DNA from: Synechococcus sp. C9
GTDB taxonomy: Bacteria > Cyanobacteriota > Cyanobacteriia > Gloeomargaritales > Gloeomargaritaceae
DNA length: 64,000 bases
Assembly (NCBI RefSeq): GCF_022984075.1
Contig: NZ_JALAAD010000001.1
Coordinates: forward strand, 1 to 64,000
Reading direction: 5' to 3'
This document shows, one piece after another, positions 36,973 to 48,300 of the stretch. The position numbers and the translations under genes are program-made. The number at the start of each line of letters is the position of its first letter. Positions within the stretch are counted from its first letter, which is position 1. The notes beneath the pieces are model-generated. The model had not been told where the DNA came from. It ran no database searches and was given only the letters and a program-made list of their open reading frames with translations.

Positions 36973-37803
36973 CTAAAAATTGCGATCCGTGAGAATCTCA
37001 TACCCCGTTGCTGTCACCAACACCGTATGTTCATACTGAGCCGATAGTTTGTTGTCCACCGTCACCGCCGTCCACCGATCCCGGAGAATCTTCGTTTTCG
37101 CCGAACCCTGATTCACAATCGGTTCAATCGCTAAGGTCATCCCCGCCCGCAATTTCACATTCGGCAATTGATTGGTGCGATAGTTAAACACCGATGGTTC
37201 CTCGTGCAGATACCGCCCCACCCCATGCCCCGTAAAATCCTCCACCACCCGAAACCCGTGCGCCCGCACATAGTCCTCAATCGCCCCGGCAATGTCAAGT
37301 AGAGTATTCCCCGCCTTGACCTGCTCAATCCCCTTGTACAAAGCCGCTTCCGCACACTGCATCAACCGTTGGGCTTCCGGGCTGACCTGCTGTACTGCGA
37401 TTGTTATACAAGAATCCCCATGAAATCCCTGGTAGTATGCCCCGGTATCCACCTTCAAAACATCCCCTGCCTTCAGCACTTTTTTGGCACTGGGAATGCC
37501 ATGCACCACCTCCTGGTTCACACTGGCGCAAATCGAAGCCGGAAACCCATGATACCCCTTAAAACTGGGCGTGGCTCCCATCTCCCGAATCCGCTGTTCG
37601 GCGTAGCGGTCCAAATCCAAAGTAGTCATCCCCGGTTTGACCAACTCGCTAATTTCCCGCAAAACCGTCGCCACAATCCGGGAAGCCACCCGCATAATCT
37701 CAATTTCCCGGGCAGACTTGATCGTAATCGGACGCTGTTGGGGACGGGCAGGTTCAACCGCCGGACGGCGCTGTGGGACACTTAACGAGCCAAACACATT
37801 CAT
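36973..37803 (-). CDS. map: methionine aminopeptidase, type I
   Basis: Removes initiator methionine. Metal ligands lie in [15 protein letters not shown] (two aspartates), [14 protein letters not shown] (histidine and E) and the C-terminal EHTVLVT. An extra proline-rich N-terminus of ~28 residues ([18 protein letters not shown]) precedes the catalytic domain, which starts [11 protein letters not shown]. 276 residues. It is divergent from groEL, sharing the CIRCE-containing region. Confidence 0.95.
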   Translation of the reverse strand: MNVFGSLSVPQRRPAVEPARPQQRPITIKSAREIEIMRVASRIVATVLREISELVKPGMTTLDLDRYAEQRIREMGATPSFKGYHGFPASICASVNQEVVHGIPSAKKVLKAGDVLKVDTGAYYQGFHGDSCITIAVQQVSPEAQRLMQCAEAALYKGIEQVKAGNTLLDIAGAIEDYVRAHGFRVVEDFTGHGVGRYLHEEPSVFNYRTNQLPNVKLRAGMTLAIEPIVNQGSAKTKILRDRWTAVTVDNKLSAQYEHTVLVTATGYEILTDRNF

Positions 37804-37856
37804 GGATTACCCAAAAATAAACCCAATCTATCCTAGCGTATCCCGCCCTGGCAAAT

Positions 37857-39561
<1,705 letters not shown>

Positions 39562-39601
39562 TTGGATTGATTTCCCTTCGATAAAATTTATCGGGGGGTC
39601 T

Positions 39602-39673
39602 GGGTGACTGGCGCAACGGTAGCGCATCGGACTCTTAATCCGCTGGCTCAGGGTTCGAATCCCTGGTCACCCA
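39602..39673 (+). tRNA. trnK-CTT: tRNA-Lys (anticodon CTT)
   Basis: A 72-base cloverleaf. Acceptor GGGTGAC pairs with GTCACCC, D-arm GCGC/GCGC, anticodon loop CTCTTAA with CTT, T-arm CAGGG-TTCGAAT-CCCTG, discriminator A. CCA is not encoded. The top pair of the anticodon stem is a T-C mismatch. It is the last feature before the accessory island on the other strand; I found no second copy of its 3' end that would mark an attachment site. Confidence 0.95.
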
Positions 39674-39750
39674 TCTCAATCGCAAGACAAGCTAACCGGT
39701 GACTTTATTTCAATTGGGTACGCTTCTGGCTAAAACGTTCTTTCACCTAA

Positions 39751-39871
39751 TATAGCAATCCTACTTGATTTACATTAGCTTGCGTGCCGTAGGCATACAC
39801 AAAGTTTCCAGAACCATTATGGGGGCAGTGCCCCTGCGACCCCTATTCCATTCTCATTTAGGATTGCTATA
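39751..39871. repeat. MITE-like repeat, long form, at the island edge
   Basis: TATAGCAATCCTACTTGATT, TTAGCTTGCGTGCCGTAGGC, a modified core GGGGGCAGTGCCCC, and the perfect right end TAGGATTGCTATA. Both 13-bp termini are exact. It lies between tRNA-Lys and the DUF499 gene. Confidence 0.93.
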
Positions 39872-39888
39872 GTCTTGATTTCCTTGTG

Positions 39889-42800
39889 TCAATTCTGCTC
39901 AAATGATTGATGATTAAACTTAAGCGTCCGGCAATTTTCCATCACAGTGCGCTCTACATCGCTGGGAACTCCATTGGGAATATCAGCTTCAATTTCCAGA
40001 GTGATTTTGACCGTTGCGCCATTCAAAGCGGTGAGATGTTGAATGACTTCGTCAGCGATCGTGGCACTATCGCGATTGATACGTATTGCATCTAAATTCA
40101 CACTACCAAAAAATCTACGATGCTTGGGTGGGGGAGCAATGGGAGGAGTGGGAGGACAGAAGTCAGAAATGAGTTGTTGATTGCTCGTTGTTTCGCTTTC
40201 CTCACTTCTCTCTTCTCGTTCCTCTTTTCTCTTTTCCTCATCCAATTGTTGCTGAGCTACTTCTGGTTTTACCAAAAGACTTTGGGAACTAATGCTGGGA
40301 TTGATACCTGTACCTGCTTTTAACTCGATATACCTGCTCTTAGCTTCATCAAAGCCTTCCGCATAGGCAAAGTGGTCAGACCAAGCCGTTGAGGCGACAC
40401 CATTGCGCACTGCATCTAAAAGCACCTCTGGATGCTTTAATCGGGGCAAATAGAGGTATTGGGTGAGATATTCCCAAAGCCGTTTGAGATCGATGTGATT
40501 GATATCCCGCCAGAGAAATTTGTCTAGGGCTTCGAGTCGTAGGTTGGTGGCTGAATAGACGGGGATGAGGTCACCTTCATGGACAGCTTTGCGGCTCGCT
40601 TGTAGGATGGGGGAGTCTTGATTGGCTAGGCGTGTCTCCTTCCATGCAATTCCACCTTGGGCATTGGGTTGATGAGGAATTAGTAACCATTGATAGGTTT
40701 CCCGCAGAGTTGCTACCACCGCATCATTGGATTGTTTGAACTTAGTATCAGCCTGCTTATATTGAAAGACATCTAAGTTAAGGACATCTTTATTATCAAT
40801 AATTCCCTTCCAAGCTAGATATTGAGCAGTATTCTTTTCCAGAATTTCCAGTTTAGCGCCATCTGCACATAGAAATAATAGAGTATTTTTGTAATAGCGA
40901 GGACTGCTACCTCGGGAATTCAACGCATCTGCAACCCACTGGCGAGCAGGGCTATTGCTTTCCCCTTTACGATGCCCATAGGTTGGATTGAGGACAACCA
41001 ATCTTACCCCTGAATTGGGGTCATCGGGTAGATCAGCAGTGGATTCGGGGGCGATATGCACAGCGCTAAATTCCCCTTTGTTCTTGTCTGCTCTCAGGCG
41101 TTTGACAATTTCTTCCCAGACAAAATGACGATCCAACAACAGTTGTTCTGCCCGTTCCTGAGCTAAACGATTCACATTGGGCTGGGTGGAAATCCAGTAA
41201 CGATTGCCATCCACATAGACATAAGTGGCTTGGTCCGTGAGGCGGCGCAGGGCATCGCCAAATGTGGCAACAGTTTCCCCCGGTTGCACGCAACCCAGCT
41301 TAATCCGTCGTTCTTCTAATCCCCTCGTGGCGGCTCGCAAAGTGGGAGCAGAACCCATGTAAATTGTCCGGGCAACCCGACGACAGGCAGAATAGCGCCC
41401 TAAATTGGGATTATTACCATCGAGAGATAGAGGTAAAGAATTAGCTCCATCCACATCTTTATCAATGATCGGAATCCAATTGTCATCCAGATAACGAGTG
41501 AGTTCAGGTTGCACTTGCAGGTCATCCATCGGCACATGGGCGGGCATGATCATCAGGCTTTGGTCATGGCGTTCCCATAGAGAATGAATGACTTTTGCCA
41601 TTAAACGCAGTACGCCCCGGGTTCTTTGGAATTTGTCAATGCTAGACCAGTCGGAATAAAGGCGATCAAACAATTCAGGATGGATGGGATAGGCGACTTT
41701 CATGCGTCGCTCATAGTCGGATTCCTTGCATTCACTAGGAAATTCAACACTCTGGGTGCGATACATATCCATAAACGCTTTAATCACTGCATCCCTCTGC
41801 ACAAACAAGGCAGGATCGGTAGTCGGTTGAAATAAACGCCGCCGCACAATTTCAAAACTCTCTTCGGCACTGGCAGGTCGCCAAGGGGATTCTACTCGCC
41901 CGATTGCATTTTTTAATCTAGTGAGAGCTTCCTTGCCCCGCTCGCCCCCAGTTTCAATATCAGAACATGGAATACTGACCACCAAGAGAGTTTTTTTAGC
42001 ACTTTTAGCCGATTCACTCAAGGTTTGAGCAAAGGTGAACTGGGTATCAAAACTACCGCCTGCTAGGTCATTCTGTTCATGTAATTGTCGGGCATAGGCA
42101 ACCCATTCATCAATCAAAATCAAACAGGGAGAGAAGCGGTTAAAAAGAGCTTTTAGGGTATCGCCAGGGTTGGTAGCGGTTTCATCGGCACGCCGTACCA
42201 TTTCATATCCTTCCATACCCCCTAATTGCCATGCCAATTCGCCCCACAGGGTGTTAATGACAGGACGCTTTGCCCCATCAGCACCATAGGGCATAATTCC
42301 ACTGGGCTGGAGTTTATTACCCACCAAGACAGCAACATTGACATTTTGAGGAGGGTGGTCAATACCTACTTCCTGAAAGATGGGTTCTGTACCAGGAAGA
42401 TCAGCTATTTTAAGAGCATGGCATAGGTGATAGAGTGCCAGCATGGCATGGGTTTTACCACCGCCGAAGTTGGTCTGCAATTCAATTACGGGATCGCCAC
42501 CTAGTCCATGCAAACGGCGTAAAGCATTCTTAAGTAGTTCTTTCAATCCTTCTGTCAGATAGGTGCGGCGATAAAACTCAGTGGGGTCACGGTATTCATC
42601 AGCACCTTCATCGAGATAAACCTGCCAGAGATCGGCGGCAAATTCTGCCAATTGAAAGCTTCCTGATGCCACATCGGGATGGGGTGTGGCAATTTCCCGC
42701 CAAGGCTTTAATCCTGATAATGGTTGTCCTTCTGTTGATGAAGTAGCGATGCGTCGGGTTTGCTGGCGGGCTTGTTCTTCAAATTTGAGACGGAGAAGTT

Positions 42801-43212
42801 CTTGTTTTTGTCGTTCTACTTGGTTAGCTTGTGGAGCAGAAATGGCGTTTAGGAGTCTAACAATGCTATCTAGGGCACGATAGGTATCATCGGTCGAAAA
42901 GATTTTGGTGTGTGCCCAGTCATTTCGAGTTGTTCTCAGTTCGCTAATTAAAGTTCTTTCTGATTGTCCTAAGGTTTTTTTGAAAACATCATTCCATTTC
43001 TGCCACATCAAAATTAACAGAGCTGAGACATCGGTTTTTAGGGCTTGTTCAGCGGTTTTATTATGTAAATAACTTTCTGGTATGGTAGTAGCGGCAACTT
43101 CTAGCCATTGATCGCCATATTCTGCTTTCATTTCCCGTTCTATGTAGGGATATAATTCATCACCGAGAAGGTCTAAGGCTCTGCCGATGCGTTCACGATT
43201 GGTGATTGACAT
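39889..43212 (-). CDS. Swt1-HEPN/DUF499 ATPase (defence-associated)
   Basis: A 1107-residue protein. The first ~130 residues are a Swt1-type HEPN domain (RIGRALDLLGDELYPYIEREM, then SELRTTRNDWAHTKIF, the R-N-x-W-A-H motif). The P-loop TNFGGGKTHA is near residue 246 and Walker B CLILIDEWVAY near 366, both typical of DUF499 (COG1483). The C-terminal IEADIPNGVPSDVERTVMEN is also DUF499. Such ATPases accompany DUF1156 methyltransferases in defence islands, and here the methyltransferase lies upstream on the same strand. The exact role is unknown. The start is the first ATG after which family similarity begins; the frame extends to 43287. Confidence 0.85.
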   Translation of the reverse strand: MSITNRERIGRALDLLGDELYPYIEREMKAEYGDQWLEVAATTIPESYLHNKTAEQALKTDVSALLILMWQKWNDVFKKTLGQSERTLISELRTTRNDWAHTKIFSTDDTYRALDSIVRLLNAISAPQANQVERQKQELLRLKFEEQARQQTRRIATSSTEGQPLSGLKPWREIATPHPDVASGSFQLAEFAADLWQVYLDEGADEYRDPTEFYRRTYLTEGLKELLKNALRRLHGLGGDPVIELQTNFGGGKTHAMLALYHLCHALKIADLPGTEPIFQEVGIDHPPQNVNVAVLVGNKLQPSGIMPYGADGAKRPVINTLWGELAWQLGGMEGYEMVRRADETATNPGDTLKALFNRFSPCLILIDEWVAYARQLHEQNDLAGGSFDTQFTFAQTLSESAKSAKKTLLVVSIPCSDIETGGERGKEALTRLKNAIGRVESPWRPASAEESFEIVRRRLFQPTTDPALFVQRDAVIKAFMDMYRTQSVEFPSECKESDYERRMKVAYPIHPELFDRLYSDWSSIDKFQRTRGVLRLMAKVIHSLWERHDQSLMIMPAHVPMDDLQVQPELTRYLDDNWIPIIDKDVDGANSLPLSLDGNNPNLGRYSACRRVARTIYMGSAPTLRAATRGLEERRIKLGCVQPGETVATFGDALRRLTDQATYVYVDGNRYWISTQPNVNRLAQERAEQLLLDRHFVWEEIVKRLRADKNKGEFSAVHIAPESTADLPDDPNSGVRLVVLNPTYGHRKGESNSPARQWVADALNSRGSSPRYYKNTLLFLCADGAKLEILEKNTAQYLAWKGIIDNKDVLNLDVFQYKQADTKFKQSNDAVVATLRETYQWLLIPHQPNAQGGIAWKETRLANQDSPILQASRKAVHEGDLIPVYSATNLRLEALDKFLWRDINHIDLKRLWEYLTQYLYLPRLKHPEVLLDAVRNGVASTAWSDHFAYAEGFDEAKSRYIELKAGTGINPSISSQSLLVKPEVAQQQLDEEKRKEEREERSEESETTSNQQLISDFCPPTPPIAPPPKHRRFFGSVNLDAIRINRDSATIADEVIQHLTALNGATVKITLEIEADIPNGVPSDVERTVMENCRTLKFNHQSFEQN

Positions 43213-43226
43213 AGGAGGTGAGGGGG

Positions 43227-43415
43227 TTAGCGGGTGGGATGGACGAAAATGCTGAGTATTTGCTCTAGGTCTTTGTTGATGTCGCATTCACTTAAATCAA
43301 TACTAACAGTTTTGTCTGCCAAACTCAAGAATCGCCAAATTGTGCCGCTGGTAACGGCGTTGTCCTGTTGATTAAAAATTTGGTCAACGATTATGGCGAC
43401 AATACATTGGGCAAA
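43227..43415 (-). pseudogene. C-terminal gene fragment cut by a MITE copy
   Basis: Read on the minus strand, an open stretch starts at the MITE boundary and runs FAQCIVAIIVDQIFNQQDNA, VTSGTIWRFLSLADKTVSID, LSECDINKDLEQILSIF to a TAA at 43227. The GTIWRFLSL...VSIDL...ILSIF pattern is the end of a family of putative restriction-like proteins common in cyanobacteria. No start is present: the 5' part is missing where the repeat at 43418-43518 begins. Confidence 0.65.
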
Positions 43416-43417
43416 GC

Positions 43418-43518
43418 TATAGCAATCCTATTTGATTAACCAACAAAAATTTCCCAGAACCAAGGACGGGGGCGGTGCCCCTGCGACCCCTATTCCATTT
43501 TCATTTAGGATTGCTATA
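43418..43518. repeat. MITE-like repeat, short form, inside the island
   Basis: TATAGCAATCCTATTTGATT, core CAAGGACGGGGGCGGTGCCC, right end TAGGATTGCTATA. It separates the Uma2 genes from the DUF499 gene and abuts the truncated gene fragment. Confidence 0.93.
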
Positions 43519-43530
43519 TTTTTGAGATTT

Positions 43531-44184
43531 TCAAGGTTTTGACCCTTGCAATGTTCTAATCCTTTGCCGTAGGGAACGCAGGGCGGGACTGCGACCGATT
43601 GCCTGACTTTGTGCCAGTACTTCTGATACCCATTCTAAAATTGGCAGATGGGGAAAGGTAGGACTAACAGTGGACTCTTGATATTCTCCTGATTGCAAAA
43701 GATAGATTTTCAATCCTGTGCCATCATAAACCCAAAGTTCGGGTACTCCTAAGCGGGTGTAGGCTGTGATCTGGGTTGTGGAGGTCACATCAACCTCAAT
43801 CGCAAGGTCGGGGGGCGGATCAACAAGTAAATCTAGGCGGTCTTTGCCAATCATAGTTGCATGATTTTGGATGTAAAAACACTCATCTGGCTCAATGCCA
43901 AAGTTCATCTCTTTTAGTTTAAATGTGGTTGAGCCAAAGCATTCACAATCAATTTCTAATTCCTCTAATAAGATTTTAACAATATCGCCAAGTATGGATT
44001 TTTGTCGTTCGTGTTTGGGTAGGGGCATTCTAATCTCCAAAGTTCCATCGCTGTAGGCAATCCGAAACGATCGCTTTTCGCCTAATTCTGTCAAAATAGC
44101 TTCAAATTCTGACCAGTCTAGGTCATGGATTAACAGTCGTTGACCGAGGGGAACATCTAGTTGGCGTAGTTGCAGGGTAACCAT
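43531..44184 (-). CDS. Uma2-family putative endonuclease (DUF820)
   Basis: A 217-residue PD-(D/E)xK-fold protein of the Uma2 family, very abundant in cyanobacteria. Visible blocks: LDWSEFEAILTELGEKRSFR, YSDGTLEIRMPLPKHER, GIEPDECFYI, PDLAIEVDVTS (D and E of the active site; V-D in place of the more usual V-K) and YTRLGVPELWVYDG. Function not established. First of three Uma2 genes here but of a subtype distinct from the other two. Eleven bases separate it from the next. Confidence 0.8.
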   Translation of the reverse strand: MVTLQLRQLDVPLGQRLLIHDLDWSEFEAILTELGEKRSFRIAYSDGTLEIRMPLPKHERQKSILGDIVKILLEELEIDCECFGSTTFKLKEMNFGIEPDECFYIQNHATMIGKDRLDLLVDPPPDLAIEVDVTSTTQITAYTRLGVPELWVYDGTGLKIYLLQSGEYQESTVSPTFPHLPILEWVSEVLAQSQAIGRSPALRSLRQRIRTLQGSKP

Positions 44185-44195
44185 ATTTTTGTGAC

Positions 44196-44774
44196 TTAGT
44201 GGGAATTCCAGATCAGGGTAAAATCCATTGTAAAGTTAGGCAGGACAGGATCACCAGCGAGGGTATCAGGGCGGTTACACACTTGTACGGTCTGCCCGGG
44301 GAGATAGCAGTAAACTTGGCAGGTTTCGGGATCAACTAACCATCCTAATTGTGCGCCATTTTCCATGTATTCTTGTAGCTTGGCTTGTAGGGTGGACAAG
44401 TCATCGCTGGGGGATTTGAGTTCCAAAACAAAATCGGGACAGAGGGGTGCAAAACGGCGGCGTTGTGCGGCTGTGAGGGCATTCCAACGAGATGCGTTAA
44501 TCCAAGCGGCATCGGGCGAGCGGATAGCTCCATTGGGCAAAGTAAAGCCAGCGGAAGAGTCAAAGGCTACACCTAGTTTAGTTTGTCGGTTCCATTGCCA
44601 AAGCTGGGCACTGAGACTCAAATTTTGGTATCCAGTTTCACTGCCAGCGGGTGCCATAGCGATCAATTCTCCTTGGGCGGTGCGCTCTAGGCGTAGGTCA
44701 GGGTTCTGCCGACAGAGTTGTTCAAAAACTGCATCGGTGAGTTCTAAGGTGGGTTTTAATTTCAGAGCGACCAT
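44196..44774 (-). CDS. Uma2-family putative endonuclease, duplicate A
   Basis: A 192-residue Uma2 protein with PDFVLELKSPSDDLSTLQAK (D...E-x-K) and YMENGAQLGWLVDPE. It is nearly identical to the gene at 44796-45368 except for a block around residues 50-72 (QNLSLSAQLWQWNRQTKLGV against YNADLLGQLWQWNRQKRLGI) and the last ~35 residues. That clustered divergence points to duplication with gene conversion, or exchange with a third copy. Confidence 0.8.
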   Translation of the reverse strand: MVALKLKPTLELTDAVFEQLCRQNPDLRLERTAQGELIAMAPAGSETGYQNLSLSAQLWQWNRQTKLGVAFDSSAGFTLPNGAIRSPDAAWINASRWNALTAAQRRRFAPLCPDFVLELKSPSDDLSTLQAKLQEYMENGAQLGWLVDPETCQVYCYLPGQTVQVCNRPDTLAGDPVLPNFTMDFTLIWNSH

Positions 44775-44795
44775 AGGTGTTAATTCCTCAGTAAA

Positions 44796-45368
44796 TTAAC
44801 TCCAAATTAGGGTAAAATCCATTGTAAAGTTAGGCAGGACAGGATCGGCAGAGAGGGTATTAGGACGATCGCACACTTGTACGGTCTGCCCGGGGCGATA
44901 GCAGTAAACTTGGCAGGTTTCGGGATCAATTAACCATCCTAATTGTGCGCCATTTTCCATGTATTCTTGTAGCTTGGCTTGTAGGGTGGACAAGTCATCG
45001 CTGGGGGATTTGAGTTCCAAAACAAAATCGGGACAGAGGGGCGCAAAACGGCGGCGTTGTGCGGCTGTGAGGGCATTCCAACGAGATGCGTTAATCCAAG
45101 CGGCATCGGGTGAGCGGATAGCTCCATTGGGCAGGGTAAAACCAGCGGATGAATCCAGTACTATTCCCAGTCGCTTCTGGCGATTCCATTGCCACAGTTG
45201 ACCAAGCAAGTCGGCGTTGTAATATCCAGTTTCACTGCCAGCGGGTGCCATAGCGATCAATTCTCCTTGGGCGGTGCGCTCTAGGCGTAGGTCAGGGTTC
45301 TGCCGACAGAGTTGTTCAAAAACTGCATCGGTGAGTTCTAGGATGGGTTTTAATTGCAGAGCAACCAT
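44796..45368 (-). CDS. Uma2-family putative endonuclease, duplicate B
   Basis: A 190-residue partner of the preceding gene, with the same PDFVLELKSPSDDLSTLQAK active-site block. It ends 21 bases before duplicate A begins and starts 13 bases after the methyltransferase stop, so all are probably co-transcribed. Function unknown; Uma2 proteins are nuclease-fold and often linked with mobile DNA. Confidence 0.8.
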   Translation of the reverse strand: MVALQLKPILELTDAVFEQLCRQNPDLRLERTAQGELIAMAPAGSETGYYNADLLGQLWQWNRQKRLGIVLDSSAGFTLPNGAIRSPDAAWINASRWNALTAAQRRRFAPLCPDFVLELKSPSDDLSTLQAKLQEYMENGAQLGWLIDPETCQVYCYRPGQTVQVCDRPNTLSADPVLPNFTMDFTLIWS

Positions 45369-45381
45369 ACATTATCAAGGG

Positions 45382-48300
45382 TTAGAACAAAGCAGTCTGG
45401 ACATTACGCTGGTTCATTTCTAAAGCTAAACGGCTGATTTCCGACCAAGAGATCACCAAGCTATTGTAACCGATCGCTTCTTGTGTCCAACCTTTTTTGT
45501 CGCACAAACTATAGAGCCGATAGGCAAGATCACGGGCGATCGCTCCTCTGTCATTCAGATTAGCCAACAATTCAGCGGCACCAACTTCCCCTTTTTGATC
45601 GAGGGCGTGGATCAGGGTTTGAGTGATGAGCCAGTCGGGGGGAGCGAGGAGTGAGGATTTATCTTTCCTCTCTTCTATTTCCTCTCTTCTCAACAATCGC
45701 ACTTTACCCGCTTTTGCTTCCAAAATTCCCGCTTCGACCATGCTTTGCACACTGACATTTTTGGCTTTACTGAGGGTTTCGGCATCGCCATACAGTCCCG
45801 CCTCAAATTGATATTGTTCAAACCAAGTGAGTGCCCAACGGGTAATGCTGTCAAATTCCCCTTCCTGTTCGGTGAGGTATTCATCGAGGTATTGGTTAAT
45901 CAGTTGCAGAGCGGTGCGGACAGTGAGGGGAGAACCATCGTTTTCTAGGACAGCGGCATAGCGAGAATAAACCGCCATCCCTGGACCAATGCTGGCTTGG
46001 GCTAAATCTACGGGGGCGATACTGCCCTGTTGCAGAAGTTTGAGGGCTTGGGGTAGTTCTTGTTTGAGTTCTTTGAGGAATTGACTACGACTGGCTTTGG
46101 GCGCATCCGCTGGACGGGGACGGCAAACCAAGACAATGGAAGAGGCAAGGGCATTAGATTTTTGTCCTCTCATGCGGTTACTCAACTCAGTACGAAGGGG
46201 CCAGGTGCCATCAATGCTAAAGTTAGATTGAATCAAACCTTGGAGAATAGTTTCCCAGCCTGTTGAAGCTCTCTGACTATTATCTTTTGCGTTCTTGTTA
46301 GGAAGATCAACTGCATCAAGGTCATCAACTTCATCATCATCAGAACCGCTTTCGGTTTGCTTTAGAGCATAATAAACTGTGACAGGATAATCAGGATGAT
46401 TTATATGATTGACACGATCGAAAACTTTGATGAGACTGCTTTCAAAAAATTCTTTAGCTTTATCTTTACTGCCATGCCGAAAGTGATCCGCCACCATTTC
46501 TTGAGCTTTGGGCACTAAAACTGTATTGAAAATGGTGGGATAAATGGAGCCAAGGGAGCGACGTAGCCAAACATAGAAGAAATCAGACAGGTCTGCATAG
46601 GGAACTGCGTCATAATAAGGGGGATCGGTGGAGATGAGCTTGGGGATGGTGTCGTGGGGGTGAGGAGCCGTTGCGTCGTGTTGGGTGACTTGTGCATAGT
46701 TTAAATCTGAAGGAATAGATGACAAACCTTTTAGCAGTCTAGTAAACAAATTATGGAAGCTTCCAGATGACTCACAAAAAGCGTTACTTTCTGCAAAATC
46801 CCAAACCATTGGGATAGCTTGGCGTGCAAAAACACTATGCATTTGCTGATTTCCCGGTTCCCATCGGCATACACTTGATTGGTGATTAGCCAGCTGATCA
46901 ACTAGAAACGCCAAATAAACGCTAATCGCCTCTCCATAAGCCCTAGCTCCTGTTCCACCCTCAGCCAAGGGCACATCATCATCAGTGAGTCCTGCGGCGA
47001 TCGCATCTTTGATGACTTGTTCCCGTGCCTCTGCTACCAAATCGCTGAAGGTTGTAAGGGCTACCAGTTGTCGAGGGGTGAATAGATCGGCGTGTTTGGT
47101 CATGCCGTAGCGGGGAGCCGCCATGTATTGCGAATGAGTAGATAACTCTGTATCCGGTTTCCAGGTTGGTTGAGCAGATTTGGCAATAGCTTCATGCTCT
47201 GCGGTGGGAGAGAGATAAATTCTGCCGTTTTGTCCCTCAGCCACGATCGCCATCAACTGCGCGCCCATGCGTCCTGCTCTACCTTCTTGGCGCACATGAT
47301 CCAAAGCTACAGGAGTTCCACAGGCGATACATTTTGCCCCTTTGCGACCCACTGTGCCTTCGGGGGCTTTGCCTTGACCCGACTTCACCACAAACCGGAT
47401 GGTTGGGCCCTCACCCTGCCCTCTCCCAGAGGGAGAGGGTTCTGAGTTTTTTCCCCCTCGCCCTTGGGGAGAGGGGGCTGGGGGGTGAGGGATACTCTGT
47501 CCCATGGAGAGAGGGGCATCCGTCCGCTCGATCGCCAGCTCTACCCAAGCCTCTTTGCCCTTCTTGGTCGAAAGTTGAAACGATCGAACCAACGGCATCT
47601 GACAACCGCAAGCAGGGTTAGGACACTTCACCGTTCTTGCCCACAGCCAAGCAATGACCGTTGCTTTTCCCTCACCCCCGGCCCCTCTCCCAGAGGGCGA
47701 GGGGAGAAAGGCGGCGCGGATTTGCTCCAATGCTAGGGGAAGATTAGTTTCCACAAGATGGCTACTGAGACGCACAAACCGCAATCCTAGACTTTCCAAC
47801 AGTTCCTGCCGTTGGCGATCCAAATCTTTTTGATGCTCGTGGATTGGCCCATCAACTTCTACAATCAAAGCCTCTTCCTTGCAGAAAAAATCAACCACAA
47901 ATGTGCCGATCGGGTGTTGCCGCCGAAACTTACGCCCCTCCAACTTACGGTTACGCAACACTTCCCACAAAATCGCCTCAGAACGTGTAGATTCCCGCCG
48001 CAGTTGTCGAGCTACCTCCTGCATTTTCTTCTGAATTGCTGGAGGAACTTCCCACTTCTCCAACTCCCCCTCGCCCTGTGGGAGAGGGGGCTGGGGGGTG
48101 AGGGAAACATCGCCCCTGGGGAGAGGGGGTTGGGGGGTGAGGGCAACCTTCGGATACAGATGCCCAATCTGCTTAAAAGCCTCATCCCGCATCCATGCTC
48201 CGTAGTAACGTACATCCGCCGCTAATCCCTGCGCCCCATACCACCGCTTCAAATCAACTACTCCCCCTCGCCCTGTGGGAGAGGGGGCTGGGGGGTGAGG

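Noticed and set aside
39602-39673. tRNA-Lys 3' end as an attachment site for the island
   Set aside because: I found no second copy of its 3' end near 55 kb and no integrase gene, so the claim is kept only as an observation on position.
47669-48143. DUF559 insert as an intein
   Set aside because: No intein block A cysteine/serine or C-terminal HN-(S/T/C) junction at the borders; the borders are palindromic repeats.
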